The notes beneath the pieces are model-generated. The model was not told the origin of the DNA and made no database searches. It worked only from the letters and a program-made list of their open reading frames with translations. 64,000 bases of DNA from Desulforapulum autotrophicum HRM2 (GTDB taxonomy: Bacteria > Desulfobacterota > Desulfobacteria > Desulfobacterales > Desulfobacteraceae): the NCBI RefSeq assembly GCF_000020365.1, contig NC_012108.1:1240001-1304000 (forward strand), in the 5' to 3' direction. Shown piece after piece: positions 25,853-34,118 of the stretch. Within the stretch, counting starts at the first letter, position 1. Every line of letters starts with the position of its first letter. A program made the position numbers and the translations under genes.

Positions 25853-27201
25853 TTATTTCTTTGTACTCCAACAGGGAGCATGCTTTGATCTACTCCTGCC
25901 CTGGCTGCCGCCGCTCCAAGGTCTCCCTTGGCCTCATCTATTTTTTTTCTGAAGAATTCTTTCTCAAACTGTTTTCTGGCCTGGTCCCAGTTGTTTACAG
26001 ACAAAAGTTCCGACACCCTGTCTCCGCTTTTTTTCAAGGTGTTGTTGTAGGGCCTGGGGATTTCCCTGACTTTTATGGTCTCCTCCTGGACCATGATGGC
26101 AAGCCTTTCTATGAGGTTTTTAAGTTCCCTGACATTGCCTGGCCATTCATACTGAACGAGCATGGCCATGGCTTTGGAATCCATATTCTTGGGACCTTTA
26201 ACCGATTTTTGGGCCGCAGCCTTTAAAAAGACGTCCACCAGCAGTGGAATGTCCTCCTTGCGTTCTCTCAGGGGCGGAACAGTGACCGGTATCACGTTGA
26301 GCCGGTAAAACAGATCTTCCCTGAAATTGCCCGCTGCAATCTCAGACGTGAGGTCCTTGTTAGTTGCTGCGATGATTCTGACGTCCACGCTCAAGGTTCG
26401 GCCGCCACCAATTCTCTGGAAAGTTTTTGACTCAATGGCCCGTAATATCTTTGCCTGGGTTTTAAGGTTCATGTCTCCGATCTCATCCAGGAAGAGGGTT
26501 CCTCCCGAGGCCAGTTCGAATTTGCCCTTGTTCTTTGCCGTGGCTCCCGGGAAGGCCCCTCGTTCATGGCCGAAGAGTTCACTGTCAATGGTCTCTTCAG
26601 GAATGGCGGCACAGTTGACAATAATGAAGGGTTCCTCAGGGCGGGTGCTGAACTGGTGAAGGGTTCTTGCCACAAGCTCTTTTCCGGTTCCGTTTTCCCC
26701 AGTGATGAGGATGCCGGCATCCGTGGGGGCAGAATTCATGATCTGGCGGTTGAGATTCTGGACGGCTGGGCTGAAACCGCTTATGGAGTGGCGCTCAATG
26801 GTCTTTTTGCGAAGGTAGCGGTTTTCCTCTTCAAGACGTCTGAAGTTGAGGGCGTTGTTAATGGTTACGATGATTTTGTCAATGGAGAGGGGCTTTTCAA
26901 GAAAGTCAAAGGCCCCTGATTTTGTGGCGTCCACAGCTGCCTCAATGGTACCATGACCGGTGATCATGACAACAGGCAGGTTGGGAAAATTCTTTTTTAT
27001 CTCTTTTAAGGTTTCGATGCCGTCCATGCCCGGCATCCAGATGTCAAGAAGTACGATATCGGGAGATTCAGCTTCTATTTTTTTAAGGGCTTCATACCCG
27101 TTAAAGGCGTGGGAGACTTCAAAACCATCATCGGCGAGGATTCCCTCCAGGGATTCTATTATGGACGCCTCATCATCAACGATTAAAATTGCTGGATACA
27201 T
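25849..27201 (-). CDS. NtrX-like response regulator with altered GAFTGA and degenerate HTH
   Basis: A 450-residue protein of NtrC/NtrX build. The receiver domain has its phosphoacceptor Asp near 53 (LLDIWMPGMDG), and the AAA+ domain has Walker A GENGTGKE (168-175) and FLDEIGDM. The sigma-54 contact loop reads GAFPGA (215-220); the Pro codon CCG is at 26548-26550. The C-terminal Fis-type helix-turn-helix starts normally (DLGAAAARAGVDQS) but then reads MLPVGVQRNK instead of the usual LYRKLKxL recognition helix. Pairing with the NtrY-like kinase supports the NtrX assignment. Some alphaproteobacterial NtrX proteins also lack GAFTGA, so it may repress or activate without sigma-54. ATGA overlap with rsmD. 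Confidence 0.88.
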   Translation of the reverse strand: MYPAILIVDDEASIIESLEGILADDGFEVSHAFNGYEALKKIEAESPDIVLLDIWMPGMDGIETLKEIKKNFPNLPVVMITGHGTIEAAVDATKSGAFDFLEKPLSIDKIIVTINNALNFRRLEEENRYLRKKTIERHSISGFSPAVQNLNRQIMNSAPTDAGILITGENGTGKELVARTLHQFSTRPEEPFIIVNCAAIPEETIDSELFGHERGAFPGATAKNKGKFELASGGTLFLDEIGDMNLKTQAKILRAIESKTFQRIGGGRTLSVDVRIIAATNKDLTSEIAAGNFREDLFYRLNVIPVTVPPLRERKEDIPLLVDVFLKAAAQKSVKGPKNMDSKAMAMLVQYEWPGNVRELKNLIERLAIMVQEETIKVREIPRPYNNTLKKSGDRVSELLSVNNWDQARKQFEKEFFRKKIDEAKGDLGAAAARAGVDQSMLPVGVQRNK

Positions 27202-27243
27202 CTTTTCTCCTTAATCAGCGGGGGCAGGCATGAAGCCTGTTCC

Positions 27244-29472
27244 CTAAGCCGGAAGCTCAATGATGAATCTTGCTCCGACGGGTTGGTTGTCCTGTACTCG
27301 AATCATGCCCTTGTGATCGGTGATTATCGAGCTGACAATGGCAAGCCCCAGTCCCATTCCCGATTTTTTGGTGGAAAAGTAGGGCTCAAAGAGCCGGGTT
27401 TTTTCCTCATCGGAGATGCCCTTTCCATTGTCGGCAATCTCGATCCTGACAATGGAGAGGATGGGGTCAAACAATATATCGATATTTATTTTTCCCTGCT
27501 TGTTAATGGCGGCAACCGCATTATCAAAGAGGTTGATAAATGCCTGCTTCATTTGCTGCCGGTCAAGGTTAATGGCTGGAAGGTCACCGGAAACAGCGGT
27601 TGTGATCTCCACGTTTTCAAGTCCCTCCTGGTAAAGGGCCACGGTTTCATCAAGAATCTCTTCAATTCTGCAAGGTTTGGCATTGGTGTCTGGAAAGCGT
27701 GCAAAGGTTGCAAATTCGTTGACAAGGTTTCGAATCAGATCAACGTGAACAACGATCATTTCCGTGCATTTGTCAAACACCTCTTCATTGATGGTTTTGG
27801 AGTATCTTCGCTTTAAACGCTGGGCTGACAGCTTGATGGGGGTGAGCGGATTTTTTACCTCATGGGCGATTCTTCGTGCAACCTCCCGCCATGCAGCCAT
27901 GCGCTGGGCCTTTTCAAGCTCGGTCAGGTCGTCAAAAACCATGACAACCCCCATGTTTTCATTGGTGTCACTCTTGAGGGCATTAAAGTGAACGGCAAAA
28001 TGTCTGGGGCTGCCGTTGATGGTTGCTGACAGCGGAAAGGCCACGCTTTCTGTTGCAAATGAGACGGTGTCGGCAATCTTTTTGGCGATGGCCAGGTGGT
28101 CGCCCCGGATGATCTCCTTGTAATTGCGGTTAAGTGTTTCAACGGCATCCATGTCAAGCATGGTTTCGGCAGCCTTGTTGATGGTTGTGATTACCCCGGT
28201 GTTGGACAGCGAAATCACCCCGGCTGAGATGTTTTTAAGGACAATTTCCATGTACTGGCGGCTTTTTTCGATTTCAATGTTCTGCAGGCGCATGGTTTTT
28301 TCGGAACTGGCAAGTTTTTCCCGGCCCAGTGCAAGTTCCCTTGTCATGGAGTTGAATGAATTCACCAGGGTGCCAAGCTCGTCGTCGGATTGAAAATCGA
28401 TCTGGTAGTTTAGATCCCCCTGGGTGACCCGCTGGGTCCCTTCGGCAAATTTCATCAGGGGAATGGTGATGGATTTTGCCAGATAAAACCCAAACCACAC
28501 GGCGCAGAAAATCACCAGAAGCGCCACAATGGAGAGGGCGATGTAGTTGGAAATCTGAACCGGGCGTTTGATCATCTTGAGCTGCTGATACTCCTCAGCG
28601 CCCCTTGAAATGGATGCCAGATCCTGGGACAGGTCCTGGGAGATAAGGGCTGTGACCACAAGAAAGGCGTCGCTTTTCTGGGGGTCACCACCAAAGGGAA
28701 TGGTGGTGATGGTCCGAATGGTCTCACCCCCTTCCACGTTGCCGGAAATGGTCCTTGAGGTCTTGCCTTCATGTATGTTCATGAGTTCATCAGCAGTAAG
28801 GATGCCGAAGTAGCTGTTTTTCAGCTCCTTTGAGAGGGAGAGGGTGGTCCTTCTGGCATCCGGGGTGTAAATCTCAATGCCATCCAGGTTAAACGCCCGC
28901 TGGACCACCTGGACATAACGGCTCAACTCCTTGCTGTTTTTAGGGGCCAGAAGCTTTTGTGAATGGATTTGGAAGGTGGCTCTTTTAGCAAAAAAGCAGT
29001 TTTTTTCCTCAACATAGCCGTAGAGTTGGCGCCCCACGGACAGGGAATTCTCAAGGGCCTGCTCCACAGGGGCATTAAACCAGAAGGCAATGGAAGTTGT
29101 GATGAAGTGGATGGAGAAGAAGAAGAGCACGGTGGTCGGCACAAGGGCCAGTGTGACAAAGGCTGCCACGAGCCGGGTCTTGAGTTTTGTGCCCAGGATT
29201 TTGCTCTTTTTCTCATAGTAGAGTTTTGCAAGGTTTCGAAACACAAGAAGGATCAGGGCAAGGAGCAGCAGCAGATTCGTGTTGATGAGGATGAACATCA
29301 GCACCGTGCTGGACACGGGAAAACCGGTGTCAAAACCTGTAATCCTTGTCTCTGCATAGGTGAGCAGCCCCACAGTAAAGAGGATGGCCAGAATGAGTGT
29401 GCCTTCCCTCTTGCGTCTGGCCCGTTCCCATGAAGGAGAATTGGGGTTGCTGTTTGTCTTATCTTTTACCAT
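27244..29472 (-). CDS. NtrY-like multidomain membrane histidine kinase
   Basis: A 742-residue kinase. Hydrophobic helices lie at about 27-45, 55-80 and 100-125, a large extracytoplasmic region runs to about 300, and a further helix (IALSIVALLVIFCAVWFGFYL, about 310-330) is followed by HAMP. Then come PAS (about 410-510), the H-box AHEVKNPLTPIKLSAQRLKRRY, and an HATPase domain with NLFDNAVAAI, DNGKGI and GMGLGLAIVSSIITDHKG. This order is that of NtrY. It forms a two-gene unit with the NtrX-like regulator 43 bases downstream. The signal is unknown; redox or nitrogen sensing is known for relatives. Confidence 0.9.
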   Translation of the reverse strand: MVKDKTNSNPNSPSWERARRKREGTLILAILFTVGLLTYAETRITGFDTGFPVSSTVLMFILINTNLLLLLALILLVFRNLAKLYYEKKSKILGTKLKTRLVAAFVTLALVPTTVLFFFSIHFITTSIAFWFNAPVEQALENSLSVGRQLYGYVEEKNCFFAKRATFQIHSQKLLAPKNSKELSRYVQVVQRAFNLDGIEIYTPDARRTTLSLSKELKNSYFGILTADELMNIHEGKTSRTISGNVEGGETIRTITTIPFGGDPQKSDAFLVVTALISQDLSQDLASISRGAEEYQQLKMIKRPVQISNYIALSIVALLVIFCAVWFGFYLAKSITIPLMKFAEGTQRVTQGDLNYQIDFQSDDELGTLVNSFNSMTRELALGREKLASSEKTMRLQNIEIEKSRQYMEIVLKNISAGVISLSNTGVITTINKAAETMLDMDAVETLNRNYKEIIRGDHLAIAKKIADTVSFATESVAFPLSATINGSPRHFAVHFNALKSDTNENMGVVMVFDDLTELEKAQRMAAWREVARRIAHEVKNPLTPIKLSAQRLKRRYSKTINEEVFDKCTEMIVVHVDLIRNLVNEFATFARFPDTNAKPCRIEEILDETVALYQEGLENVEITTAVSGDLPAINLDRQQMKQAFINLFDNAVAAINKQGKINIDILFDPILSIVRIEIADNGKGISDEEKTRLFEPYFSTKKSGMGLGLAIVSSIITDHKGMIRVQDNQPVGARFIIELPA

Positions 29473-29492
29473 TGTCGTTGTATGGGGTGGTG

Positions 29493-30080
29493 CTAATAGA
29501 TAAATTCCATTGTATGCCAGTCGGTTTCAAAGTCCCACATGGAGACAAAAAACAGAACATAGTGGAGGTAAAGGGGCAGGGTGACCCTGCTCAGTTCCGC
29601 CTTGATTCTGATCTGGTATCGTTCCCCTCTGGTAAGGGTTGAAAGGGGGGTTACCAGGAGATTGTCGATTTCAACCATCAGGGCTTTGGCCTCGTCAAAC
29701 GAGGTAACCACAATTGGGGACTCTTTTCGCCAGGGGCGGTAGACGGTAAATTCCTGCTTGAGGCTGTTATATTTAAGGGTGTTTGTGATCTCAAGGCTAG
29801 ATATTTTTTTGTCGAACCAGACGGGCCTTGCCCTGTAAATTGCTGCAACAAACGAGAAGGATGCGGGAATACCATTGTGTACGGCTTTTTCAATTTCAGG
29901 GGTAAATGCGTTTTTAACATCAAAGTAAACAATCAGATCGTCCCGGGTGTTTGTCAGGATGATATTGTCAAGTATTGCATTCTGGGATGCCAGCACACCA
30001 AGGGGGGGCAGGACCATGAAAAGGGTGATTACAATGGAGAATGCGCCTCTGATCAGATATTTTCCCAAGGGGAAGGTCAT
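29493..30080 (-). CDS. DUF4390 exported protein
   Basis: A 195-residue protein with a signal or anchor segment (FSIVITLFMVLPPLGVLAS, about 14-32) and a beta-rich domain. The pattern (YFDVKNAFTPEIEKAVHNG, TLKYNSLKQEFTVY, YQIRIKAEL) and a second hydrophobic stretch near the end (LPLYLHYVLFF) agree with the DUF4390 family, whose members commonly lie directly upstream of ntrY-like kinases. Function unknown. ATGA overlap with lpxC, 20-base gap to ntrY. Confidence 0.75.
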   Translation of the reverse strand: MTFPLGKYLIRGAFSIVITLFMVLPPLGVLASQNAILDNIILTNTRDDLIVYFDVKNAFTPEIEKAVHNGIPASFSFVAAIYRARPVWFDKKISSLEITNTLKYNSLKQEFTVYRPWRKESPIVVTSFDEAKALMVEIDNLLVTPLSTLTRGERYQIRIKAELSRVTLPLYLHYVLFFVSMWDFETDWHTMEFIY

Positions 30081-30964
30081 GGGCGGGGGAGGTCCTCCAC
30101 GGCCACGGTTCTTGTTTCCCAGGCATCCTTCTGGGCGAGGAGCTCTTTGATAAAGGCATGGTTCAGGGCGTGGCCTGATTTGTAGGTGGTAATATGACCC
30201 TGGATGGGCATGCCGAGAAGGGAAAAATCCCCAAGGCTGTCCAGGAGTTTATGGCGGACAAATTCGTCTGGAAACCTCAGGCCACCCGGGTTGAGTATTG
30301 TGTCCTTATCTATGACAACGGCTGTATCAAGGCTTCCTCCCCTGCCAAGGCTGAATCTTTTCAAATATTCTAGATCCTGGAGAAATCCGAATGTCCTTGC
30401 TGGACTAATTTCTTTATGGAAATCCTCGTGAACGGGATCAAAGGAAATCTCCTGTCGGCCGATGAGGGGGTGGTCAAATTCAATGGTGCAGTTAATGGTG
30501 AATCCCTTGCCTGGAACGATCTCCACAAATTTGTCCCCATCTTCAATCCGGATCTGCCGGGTCATGACAAAGTACCACCGGAGTGAATCCTGCCGGTGGA
30601 TCCCGGCCCGGGAGATTTCCCGGGCAAAGGTCTCTGCACTTCCGTCCATGATGGGCATTTCATACCCGTTGATTTCCACCAGGGCATTGTCAATGGCGAG
30701 GCCGGAAAAAGCGGCCATGAGGTGTTCAATGGTTGATACAATGGCGCCGTCCCGACCGACTACCGTTGCAAGACTTGTATCCACAACTGTTTTAAACAGG
30801 GCCGGGATGTCCGGGGTTCCGGGAAGGTCCAGCCGCCGGAATCGAATCCCGTGGTTTACAGGGGCCGGTTGTATGATGATTCTGCTGTGCTTCCCGGAAT
30901 GGACCCCAATGCCTGCGCAGGTTACCGGCTGGGCAAGGGTTTGTTGATGGTAATGATGTTCCAT
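30077..30964 (-). CDS. lpxC: UDP-3-O-acyl-N-acetylglucosamine deacetylase
   Basis: Zinc deacetylase and committed step of lipid A synthesis, cytoplasmic; its presence indicates an LPS-bearing outer membrane. 295 residues. Domain I begins QQTLAQPVTCAGIGVHSGK. The first zinc His lies in STIEHLMAAFSGL near 80, and the other ligands are in HKLLDSLGD (HxxxD) near 232. The catalytic Glu/His and GHITTYKSGHALNH segment follow. It heads the run lpxC-DUF4390-ntrY-ntrX-rsmD-coaD-lysR. A palindrome overlaps its likely promoter (31033-31050). Confidence 0.96.
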   Translation of the reverse strand: MEHHYHQQTLAQPVTCAGIGVHSGKHSRIIIQPAPVNHGIRFRRLDLPGTPDIPALFKTVVDTSLATVVGRDGAIVSTIEHLMAAFSGLAIDNALVEINGYEMPIMDGSAETFAREISRAGIHRQDSLRWYFVMTRQIRIEDGDKFVEIVPGKGFTINCTIEFDHPLIGRQEISFDPVHEDFHKEISPARTFGFLQDLEYLKRFSLGRGGSLDTAVVIDKDTILNPGGLRFPDEFVRHKLLDSLGDFSLLGMPIQGHITTYKSGHALNHAFIKELLAQKDAWETRTVAVEDLPRP

Positions 30965-31021
30965 GGTGAAATTTTTTATCGCTCCCTGGGTTCATGGGCT
31001 GCGGTCAGCCCGTTCCAGTGT

Positions 31022-31050
31022 ATTATATGTTGATAACATCTATATGTTAT
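31022..31050 (-). promoter_or_regulatory. lpxC promoter region with palindromic operator candidate
   Basis: On the minus strand TATAAT (31027-31022) is a good -10 hexamer for lpxC. Immediately upstream lies ATAACAT-N4-ATGTTAT (31033-31050), a 7-bp perfect inverted repeat covering the -35 region. Binding there would be expected to block polymerase; no regulator is identified. Confidence 0.4.
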
Positions 31051-31092
31051 TTTGTCCAAAAAGGCAAAATAATTGGCCATTGCCCAGTATAA

Positions 31093-31122
31093 TTGTTATT
31101 TTTAGACGGTGCATGCTATAGT
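31093..31122 (+). promoter_or_regulatory. Putative comM promoter
   Basis: TTGTTA (31093-31098) and TATAGT (31117-31122) at 18-bp spacing, 39 bp before the comM start. Confidence 0.4.
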
Positions 31123-31161
31123 GTCGCTAATTATTTTAATGGGTTTTTAAGGAGAGCTGCT

Positions 31162-32718
31162 TTGCTTTCAAGGGTTAAGAGCGCTGCCGTTGCCGGGATT
31201 GATGCCTATATTGTTGATGTTGAGGTGGATATTTCCTTTGGGCTTCCCATGTTCAATATGGTGGGTATGCCTGAGACTGCCGTGAGGGAAAGCCGTGAGC
31301 GGGTAAAGAGCGCCGTTAAAAATTCCGGGTACAAATTTCCCGTTGACAGGATCGTTGTGAATCTTGCCCCTGCTGCCATTAAAAAAGAGGGGACAAGCCT
31401 TGATCTGCCCGTTGCCATGGGGATTTTGTCTGCGTCAGGAGTTGTCCCTCTGGAGAAGTGTTCCCAATTTCTCATGGTTGGAGAACTCTCCCTTGACGGA
31501 CGGGTAAAACCCGTTCCAGGGGTTCTTTCCGCAGCACTTGCCGCAAAAGACAACGGGTTCGCCGGGGTGATCGTTCCCTTTGCTAACAGGGCCGAAGCAG
31601 CGATTGTCAAGGATATAAAGGTGATCCCGGCCAGGAGTCTGTCTGAGGTTGTCGAGTTTATTTCTGGACGAGCAATCATTGATCCTGTAACGACGGATTT
31701 TTTGTCCTTAACTGGGGAGTGCTCGGACCGAGAAACTGATTTTTGTGAGGTCATGGGGCAGAGCCATGCAAAGAGAGCCCTTGAGATTGCTGCAGCAGGC
31801 GGTCATAATCTATGCATGACAGGACCGCCGGGTTCCGGCAAGACCATGCTGGCAAAACGGCTTTCCACGATTCTGCCACCGTTGACCTTTGACGAGGCCC
31901 TGGAAACAACCCAGATCTATTCGGTGGTGGGCCTTCTTGGGCCGGGTCGGCCGTTTATGAGCAAAAGGCCGTTTCGGTCTCCCCACCACACCATCTCGGA
32001 TGCCGGTCTCGTGGGGGGCGGCCGGGTGCCGGAACCCGGTGAGGTGAGCCTTGCCCACAACGGGGTACTGTTCATGGATGAGTTCCCCGAGTTCAAGAGA
32101 AACGTGCTTGAGGCGTTGCGTCAACCCATGGAGGATGGGGTGGTTACCATCTGCAGGGCAAGTTCAAGGGTGAGCTATCCTGCCTCGTTCATGCTGGTGG
32201 CGGCCATGAATCCCTGCCCCTGTGGTTACCATGGCGATGGTATAAAACCGTGTACCTGTTCTGATGGGGAAATTCAGCGTTACCGGCGACGGATCTCAGG
32301 TCCCCTGCTTGACAGGATTGACATTCATGTTGATGTTCCCCGTGTTCCTTTTAAGGAGCTTACCGGCTCAACCCGACCCGAAGGTTCAGCCAGCGTCAGG
32401 GAACGGGTGGAACGGGCAAGGGAAAACCAGGTTAAACGGTTCCAGGCGGCACCCATCCATTGTAATGCCCAGATGGGGGCAACCCAGATCCGGCAGTTTG
32501 CCTCCCTTGACAAGGCGGCGGTAGCGCTCCTGGCAAGGGCCGTTGATACCTTTGGTATGTCGGCACGGGGCCACGGACGGGTGGTGAAGATTGCACGAAC
32601 CATTGCCGACATTGAGGACGAACCTTTGATCCTGCACCGACACATTGCAGAGGCGATCCAGTATAGGAGCATTGACAGAAAAGATCCCCTGGGATCCTAT
32701 AACCCGGGGCAAAATTGA
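31162..32718 (+). CDS. comM: YifB/ComM family Mg-chelatase-like AAA+ ATPase
   Basis: Hexameric helicase of the ComM/YifB group, which promotes branch migration during integration of foreign DNA by natural transformation. I place the start at TTG 31162 because AAGGAGAG (31149-31156) is well spaced and the product then opens LLSRVKSAAVAGIDAYIVDVE, the family N-terminus; upstream in-frame sequence would include promoter DNA. 518 residues: N-terminal Lon-like fold domain, then Walker A GPPGSGKTMLAKR near 228, VLFMDEFPEF as Walker B, a Cys-rich insert NPCPCGYHGDGIKPCTC, and a C-terminal lid domain. Presence of pilus and ComM genes is compatible with DNA uptake, which is not shown here. Confidence 0.92.
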   Translation: MLSRVKSAAVAGIDAYIVDVEVDISFGLPMFNMVGMPETAVRESRERVKSAVKNSGYKFPVDRIVVNLAPAAIKKEGTSLDLPVAMGILSASGVVPLEKCSQFLMVGELSLDGRVKPVPGVLSAALAAKDNGFAGVIVPFANRAEAAIVKDIKVIPARSLSEVVEFISGRAIIDPVTTDFLSLTGECSDRETDFCEVMGQSHAKRALEIAAAGGHNLCMTGPPGSGKTMLAKRLSTILPPLTFDEALETTQIYSVVGLLGPGRPFMSKRPFRSPHHTISDAGLVGGGRVPEPGEVSLAHNGVLFMDEFPEFKRNVLEALRQPMEDGVVTICRASSRVSYPASFMLVAAMNPCPCGYHGDGIKPCTCSDGEIQRYRRRISGPLLDRIDIHVDVPRVPFKELTGSTRPEGSASVRERVERARENQVKRFQAAPIHCNAQMGATQIRQFASLDKAAVALLARAVDTFGMSARGHGRVVKIARTIADIEDEPLILHRHIAEAIQYRSIDRKDPLGSYNPGQN

Positions 32719-32732
32719 AAAAAGAGAGATAA

Positions 32733-33665
32733 ATGATAAAAAAAGATATTTTTAAGGGAGATCTCAAGGAACAGCTCAAGGCCTCGGCCCAGGACAGACT
32801 TTACCGCTTCATGATGGCAGATGGCATGATCCGGGGAGCCGTTGTCAAGACCACCCGTATGGTCAATGAGATGCGTGCAAACCATGAACTGGGAGGGCTT
32901 GAGACCCTGGTCCTGGGCCAGGCATACATTGCCGCAGCCCTTTTAACGGCAAACCTTAAGGCCAGGGACCGAATCAGCATGGCTATCCAGTGTTCAGGGC
33001 CCGTTCAGGGGCTTGATGTTGAGTCCAATGTGTTTGGCGAGGTAAGGGGGTATCTTAAGGATCCTGGGTTTTCAGCTCATATGGACAAAGCGGCCACCAC
33101 CCTTTCTTCCCTGTTTGGCGCCGGTTTCCTAACGGTGACAAAGTACCTGGAAGAGGCAAAACACCCCTATTCAGGCCAGGTGGTGCTTGAGTATGGAACC
33201 ATTGCAGAGGATCTGGCCAACTATTTCCTCAAGAGTGAGCAGACACCCACGGCATTCAACCTGAGCGTTCATTTTGATGAAAAGGGTGAAGTGACCGGCG
33301 CAGGCGGTCTTTACTTGCAGGCAATGCCCGGAGCCGATGATGATACTATGGCCAAGGCCCAGACCATGCTTCGAAATATCGATTCGTTGGGCAGCTCCTT
33401 TGCCGACAACAAAGAACCAGAGGCCCTTGTCAACCTTCACTTCCAGGGATTGAATCCTGTATTTCTGGAAAATCATCGGGTGGAATTTTTTTGCAGGTGC
33501 AGTGAAAAGATCATGAAAGGTCACCTTGCAGCCCTTCCCGAAAAAGATATTGCAGACATCCTTGACAACGGACCGTTCCCGGTTGAGTTAAGGTGCCATA
33601 ACTGCAACAGCGTCTACCGGTTCACCCGCCAGGATATTGAAACCCTGGGCAAGCCCTCTGCCTGA
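32733..33665 (+). CDS. hslO: Redox-regulated chaperone Hsp33
   Basis: Cytoplasmic holdase activated by oxidative unfolding. 310 residues: N-terminal core domain (DRLYRFMMADGMIRGAVVKT, GPVQGLDVESN, GYLKDPG), linker, and C-terminal zinc-binding switch with CRCSE near 255 and CHNC near 288, the four redox-sensing cysteines. Length and motifs are typical. Probably co-transcribed with comM, 14 bases upstream. Confidence 0.95.
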   Translation: MIKKDIFKGDLKEQLKASAQDRLYRFMMADGMIRGAVVKTTRMVNEMRANHELGGLETLVLGQAYIAAALLTANLKARDRISMAIQCSGPVQGLDVESNVFGEVRGYLKDPGFSAHMDKAATTLSSLFGAGFLTVTKYLEEAKHPYSGQVVLEYGTIAEDLANYFLKSEQTPTAFNLSVHFDEKGEVTGAGGLYLQAMPGADDDTMAKAQTMLRNIDSLGSSFADNKEPEALVNLHFQGLNPVFLENHRVEFFCRCSEKIMKGHLAALPEKDIADILDNGPFPVELRCHNCNSVYRFTRQDIETLGKPSA

Positions 33666-33709
33666 TTCAGGTCCCCAGATTCGGGAGGTGTGTCTTGGGA
33701 TTTTATTCC

Positions 33710-33737
33710 TTGACAAAGAGGTCAGATATATTATCAA
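33710..33737 (+). promoter_or_regulatory. Possible promoter for the His/Cys-rich gene and iorAB
   Basis: TTGACA (33710-33715) followed by TATCAA (33732-33737) at 16-bp spacing, 51 bp before ATG 33789. The -10 match is modest. Confidence 0.3.
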
Positions 33738-33788
33738 TGCAAGGGTTAAACCCATAAACGATTAAAAAATAAAGAGAGGGTATCGTCA

Positions 33789-34091
33789 ATGTGTAATAAT
33801 TGTAGTGAACACAATCACACCCACAGTCACCATCCTGAGATCGTCCAGATCATGCCTGCCCACAAGGACTTTTATGCTGTTTACCAGGGCGAATCGCCAA
33901 TGGTCCATGGGGTGATCAAAGGTGAGGGTTTGAGTCTTGTTCCTGTTCTCTTTCTGGGGCTTATGAAACATGGTGAAAAAACCATGGTTGAGGGCTTTTT
34001 TGCCTCCCATTCCATCAACTCATGTGAGGATGTTGAGGGGTTCAAGGGGTATGCTGCTTCCCTTGTTGAGGCTGAAAAATTATACGCCTAA
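33789..34091 (+). CDS. Small His/Cys-rich protein upstream of iorA, unknown function
   Basis: A 100-residue protein with a striking N-terminus: MCNNCSEHNHTHSHHPE, two Cys and five His in 17 residues, followed by a compact alpha/beta body (DFYAVYQGESPMVHGVIKG, LVPVLFLGLMKHGEKTMVEGF) with one further Cys. I do not recognise the family. The N-terminus is a plausible metal-binding tag. A clear AGAGAGGG ribosome site precedes the ATG, and iorA starts 27 bases after the stop, so it is very likely expressed with the oxidoreductase. Metal delivery to its Fe-S clusters is one idea, not evidence. Confidence 0.75.
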   Translation: MCNNCSEHNHTHSHHPEIVQIMPAHKDFYAVYQGESPMVHGVIKGEGLSLVPVLFLGLMKHGEKTMVEGFFASHSINSCEDVEGFKGYAASLVEAEKLYA

Positions 34092-34118
34092 CAATCGTGA
34101 AATAGAAAGGAACTTTGT

